From contig CAMBXL010000001.1 of the NCBI GenBank assembly GCA_945871905.1, positions 186,001 through 250,000 on the forward strand: a stretch of DNA of 64,000 nt, written 5' to 3'. Position 1 is the stretch's first letter. Every line of letters starts with the position of its first letter. Below the pieces are notes generated by a model. It was not told the DNA's origin. It saw nothing but the letters and a program-made list of their open reading frames with translations, and did no database searches. Both the position numbers and the translations under genes were made by a program. The stretch comes from Chitinophaga pinensis. GTDB taxonomy: Bacteria; Bacteroidota; Bacteroidia; NS11-12g; UBA955. Shown here piece by piece: positions 60,904 through 64,000 of this stretch.

Positions 60904-63900
60904 ATGAAAAACAATAATCGAAATATCTTTTTTAAGAATCTTATAGGTTGTTTCATTTTTATTGTTTTTTCTCAATCACACTATCTAAAAGCATCACATA
61001 TTTTAGGTGCCGAGATTACATACAAACATGTTTTTGCATCAAAGTATAAGTTCTATTTAACCGTATACAGAGATTGTAATGAGTGTAAGTTTAATGGCAA
61101 TGGAGGAGGAAACTCTAATTTGAATTGCAGTGATATTTCGAGCTTAACAATTAGAGGTTCCGAAGGTACTAGTTATTCTCATTTAGATCTAGCATCGATT
61201 GAATTGGGAAGAAAAGAAGTTGTTGATATTACAAAAACATGCTCTACGGCTGTCTCTAAATGTGGGATTAACGCAACGGTAAACTATGGTTTCGAAAAAC
61301 AAGTATTTGAAGGTGATTTTGATTTTATTGATTTGCTTGGTCAAAACTACTGTAAGTTTGATGTCTCTATAGGGATTTCATCTAGAAATATTAAAGTAAA
61401 CCCAACAACCGCGGAGCAGAATTTTTATAATTATACAACGTTATCACTATGCAACAATAATAGCAATCAATCAACGGTTTTTCAAAATTCACCTCAGTTT
61501 CTTTATCCCACAAATCAGTCCCAGATTGTAAGTTTAGGGGTGTCTAATCCTGACAATGATTCTTTGGTTTTCTTTTTAAAGCCTGCCAAAGTGAATCGTT
61601 TGTCAAATGTAAGTTACAGTAGTGGAAGGAACTTCAATGAGCCATTTTCTTACTATTGTTTAAACATGTTCTCTTCTTGCGTCCCCAATGTGACTTCCTT
61701 GCCTTTTCAGGGCTTTTACATATCTAGCTTAACGGGTGATGTTTCGTTTACGCCTATTATTAATAACCAAGGCGGTGTAATAGTAGTAGAATGTGAGGAG
61801 TGGAAAAAGGATATTAATGGCATATATTTTTTGGCAGGTGTAGTCAGAAGAGATATTTATGCTGAAACAATCAATGCCAGCAACAATACACCAAGTATTG
61901 TTCTGTCAAATAACAACCTTTTAGTATGCCAAGGAGAATCGAAAAGTATAGAAATCCAAATTACAGATTTGCCTTTTAATTCCTCTGTTTTTGATAATAC
62001 TGAAATTGAACTGTTAGGGAATGAATCAAACGCAATTATTGAACCGTTACTAAGCCAATTGCCTGGTGTTAAAAGATTTAAATTAAATATTGTAGGAACT
62101 TCTTTAAATATTGGGGAACATAGATTGTTAATTAAAGTTAAAGACAATTATTGTCCTATCTATTCTGAATCGTCTCAAACGCTGTATTTAAATATCAAAT
62201 CTTTGCCGAATTTTGTAATAAATAAAAGTGTAAAAAATTGTGGTGACTTAACACTTCAACCACAGCAAAATAGTTCAAGTAACTATTTATGGACTTTAAA
62301 AAACATAAATGGACAAATTATAAAACAATCAAATTCACGAAAATTAAATCACCAACTTCAAAATGGAGGACAATACATTGCTGAAGTTTTAGTGCCATTG
62401 ACAAACACAAGCTGTGAAAAATTAGTGATTGATACATTTTTTGTGGAAGACCTTACGCCACCCCAACTCAACATGGGTCCAGATATTAAAGTATGTAAAA
62501 ATACACCATTTGAATTAATGCCCATTACAGAGGTTGAAAAGCCCGGTGGACAATGGTTTGTAAATAATACGCTTGTAAATGCTGTTCCATTTAAAGGAAA
62601 AACCAATGTTCCAATACAATTGGTGTTTAGATACAAGTTGACCAATGGATGTTATACAGATGATGTGGTAAAAATAGAGAACCATCCTTTTTTGAATTAT
62701 ACTTTAAGTGACGTTGACTTATGTTTGAATGAACTAAAAGAATTTAATAAAATTCAAATAGAACCACAAGGGTTAAGTGCTGTTAAAAAGTTTGAATTAA
62801 CCGAAGCTGAAGTAAATGTAAATCTTAATAATCCTGTTTTGAATCAATGGGAGTTTGGATTAATAGAAAATAAATCATCCTCTTTTAAACTGTTTTCTGT
62901 AATTGAAGACATAAACTCTTGTATTTACAATGATACCATTAATGTCGAAATAAAAGATACATTCAAAATTGATTTGGTTTTGCCTCCTACTATATGTATT
63001 AACCAATTGCCTTTTACTTTGCCTCAGCTAACTAATGGAAATTGGACATTATTGTCCAATAATACAAATTTGACAAATAAATTAAGACTAAGTGATATAG
63101 GTTCAAATAAAAATATCCTTTTGAAGATAATGGTCGAAAATAATACTTGCTACTCTCAAAAAAGTTTTGAGTTGAACATTATAGATACCGTACAAATAGA
63201 TTTTCAAGGTCCAGATAAGGTTAGATTATGTGAGAATTTTGAACAATTTAATTTAATAGCTAACCCTGCAAATGGAACATGGTATGGTACAGGCGTAGAT
63301 GGAAATGCATTTAAGTTGATTAAGGAAAATATCGACATTAAAGATAATGTAGTTTTTTACCGTTATAACGCAGCAAATGGATGTGTTTCTATTAAAGATT
63401 TTTCAATCGAAGTCAACAAATTGCCATATTTGAATATTTACCACCCACAAGACAGTGTTTGTTTTGGTGATATTATTCAGTTTCAAGCAGAAATTCACGA
63501 GAATTATTCAGGTTATTGGTTCACAAATGGTTATGGTAGATTTAATACACCTAATCAATTGTTTACCACTTATTACCCCTCTAAGCAAGATGTTCAACTA
63601 GGTTTAACAAGTTTCTTGTATACTATTCAAACAAATGGGATCTGTGGTAATGTTAGTAAGCAAGTTGAGGTATTTATCAAAGATGGTCCCGTAGGGTCTA
63701 TCGTTCTAGACTATCCTAAAGAGGTTTGTGAGCCCGCCAAATTCCAATTTAAATCTAATTTTAATGATATAAACTTACAAAAATGGTATATCAATGACAG
63801 TCTGATTGAAACTTATGATTATGAATTTCCATTCGAAACTACATTAAAAGCAGGAGAGTATTTTGTGAAAACAAAAGTAAAAGATGGGACTTGTTCAGCC

Positions 63901-64000
63901 ACAGGGATTTCAGAAAAGATTATTGTTTTACCTCAACCCAAAGTTGATTTTTATTCTAATCCTAATGGTAAAATGTCAAAAGAAATGCCAAGGTTATATG
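60904..64000 (+). CDS. Second giant cysteine-rich surface protein, incomplete at window end
   Basis: The frame is open from 60841 through the last base; the ATG at 60904 is preferred because it gives a standard signal peptide ('LIGCFIFIVFSQSHYLKA') and lies after the hairpin. At least 1032 residues are present. The mature N-terminus, 'SHILGAEITYKHV' with 'YKFYLTVYRDCNE', is homologous to that of the preceding protein. Ig/PKD-like modules follow, with 'LPKVNRL'-free cysteine blocks such as 'TNGCYTDDVVKI' and 'AANGCVSIKDF'. The frame ends in 'LPQPKVDFYSNPNG', a stretch that in this family often precedes the type B T9SS tail, so the tail probably lies just beyond the window. Role: exported surface adhesin-like protein (inferred). 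Confidence 0.85.
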   Translation, partial: MKNNNRNIFFKNLIGCFIFIVFSQSHYLKASHILGAEITYKHVFASKYKFYLTVYRDCNECKFNGNGGGNSNLNCSDISSLTIRGSEGTSYSHLDLASIELGRKEVVDITKTCSTAVSKCGINATVNYGFEKQVFEGDFDFIDLLGQNYCKFDVSIGISSRNIKVNPTTAEQNFYNYTTLSLCNNNSNQSTVFQNSPQFLYPTNQSQIVSLGVSNPDNDSLVFFLKPAKVNRLSNVSYSSGRNFNEPFSYYCLNMFSSCVPNVTSLPFQGFYISSLTGDVSFTPIINNQGGVIVVECEEWKKDINGIYFLAGVVRRDIYAETINASNNTPSIVLSNNNLLVCQGESKSIEIQITDLPFNSSVFDNTEIELLGNESNAIIEPLLSQLPGVKRFKLNIVGTSLNIGEHRLLIKVKDNYCPIYSESSQTLYLNIKSLPNFVINKSVKNCGDLTLQPQQNSSSNYLWTLKNINGQIIKQSNSRKLNHQLQNGGQYIAEVLVPLTNTSCEKLVIDTFFVEDLTPPQLNMGPDIKVCKNTPFELMPITEVEKPGGQWFVNNTLVNAVPFKGKTNVPIQLVFRYKLTNGCYTDDVVKIENHPFLNYTLSDVDLCLNELKEFNKIQIEPQGLSAVKKFELTEAEVNVNLNNPVLNQWEFGLIENKSSSFKLFSVIEDINSCIYNDTINVEIKDTFKIDLVLPPTICINQLPFTLPQLTNGNWTLLSNNTNLTNKLRLSDIGSNKNILLKIMVENNTCYSQKSFELNIIDTVQIDFQGPDKVRLCENFEQFNLIANPANGTWYGTGVDGNAFKLIKENIDIKDNVVFYRYNAANGCVSIKDFSIEVNKLPYLNIYHPQDSVCFGDIIQFQAEIHENYSGYWFTNGYGRFNTPNQLFTTYYPSKQDVQLGLTSFLYTIQTNGICGNVSKQVEVFIKDGPVGSIVLDYPKEVCEPAKFQFKSNFNDINLQKWYINDSLIETYDYEFPFETTLKAGEYFVKTKVKDGTCSATGISEKIIVLPQPKVDFYSNPNGKMSKEMPRLY

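Noticed and set aside
1-64000. CRISPR arrays, tRNA/rRNA genes, insertion sequences, prophage
   Set aside because: I looked for regular short repeats, tRNA cloverleaf-like stretches in gaps and transposase or integrase motifs in all frames and saw none; gaps between genes are too short for rRNA.

Overview
The window is AT-rich chromosomal DNA from a Bacteroidota bacterium, of the Flavobacteriia/Sphingobacteriia kind. Four things support this: several proteins end in type IX secretion (T9SS) sorting domains, including gliding-motility-type tails; promoters fit the Bacteroidota pattern TTTG-N(~20)-TAnnTTTG; Shine-Dalgarno sequences are largely absent; and families typical of the phylum occur (BatA/VWA, DUF4199, PorE-like OmpA protein, triple-Y sensor regulator, MbnP). 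I saw no rRNA or tRNA gene, insertion sequence, prophage or CRISPR array.

Region 1 (1-18.6 kb) is a beta-1,3/1,6-glucan (laminarin-type) utilisation locus. It encodes a T9SS-secreted glycan-binding protein with duplicated modules, a membrane-bound triple-Y/LuxR regulator on the other strand, a clan GH-A glycosidase apparently fused to an outer-membrane beta-barrel, a glycan-binding lipoprotein, GH16, GH17 and GH30 lipoproteins, a cytoplasmic beta-glucan phosphorylase (GH149/GH161/GH94-like) and a GPH-type MFS importer. Together they would bind and cut the glucan outside, take oligosaccharides across both membranes and phosphorolyse them inside. No SusC/SusD pair lies within the window.

Region 2 (18.6-26.2 kb, minus strand) is a tight operon: BatA/VWA membrane protein, a dihydroorotase homologue that has lost metal ligands, DUF4199, a GT2 and a GT4 glycosyltransferase, followed by a cytochrome-c/FG-GAP lipoprotein.

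Region 3 (26.3-39.0 kb) is mostly housekeeping: fumarase, acyl-CoA carboxylase carboxyltransferase, a subtilisin-like protease with SppA, PurB, a PorE-like OmpA/TPR/PD40 lipoprotein, a metallophosphoesterase, a rhomboid protease, MsrA and thiamine pyrophosphokinase.

Region 4 (39.1-48.3 kb) has cyanophycin synthetase coupled to two polytopic GT-C-like glycosyltransferases, and an opposite-strand unit of an M1 peptidase, MbnP and a MauG/MbnH-like di-haem protein (a probable copper-protein pair).

Region 5 (48.3-64 kb) holds two rRNA methyltransferases, an Ldh2-type dehydrogenase with a LutA-like Fe-S protein, then an ECF sigma operon. The sigma factor is followed by a protein that joins an anti-sigma-like N-terminus and one inner-membrane helix to a C-terminal outer-membrane barrel, then by a T9SS cargo protein and two giant paralogous surface proteins; the second runs off the window end. 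Several promoters sit so close to start codons that near-leaderless mRNAs look common here.
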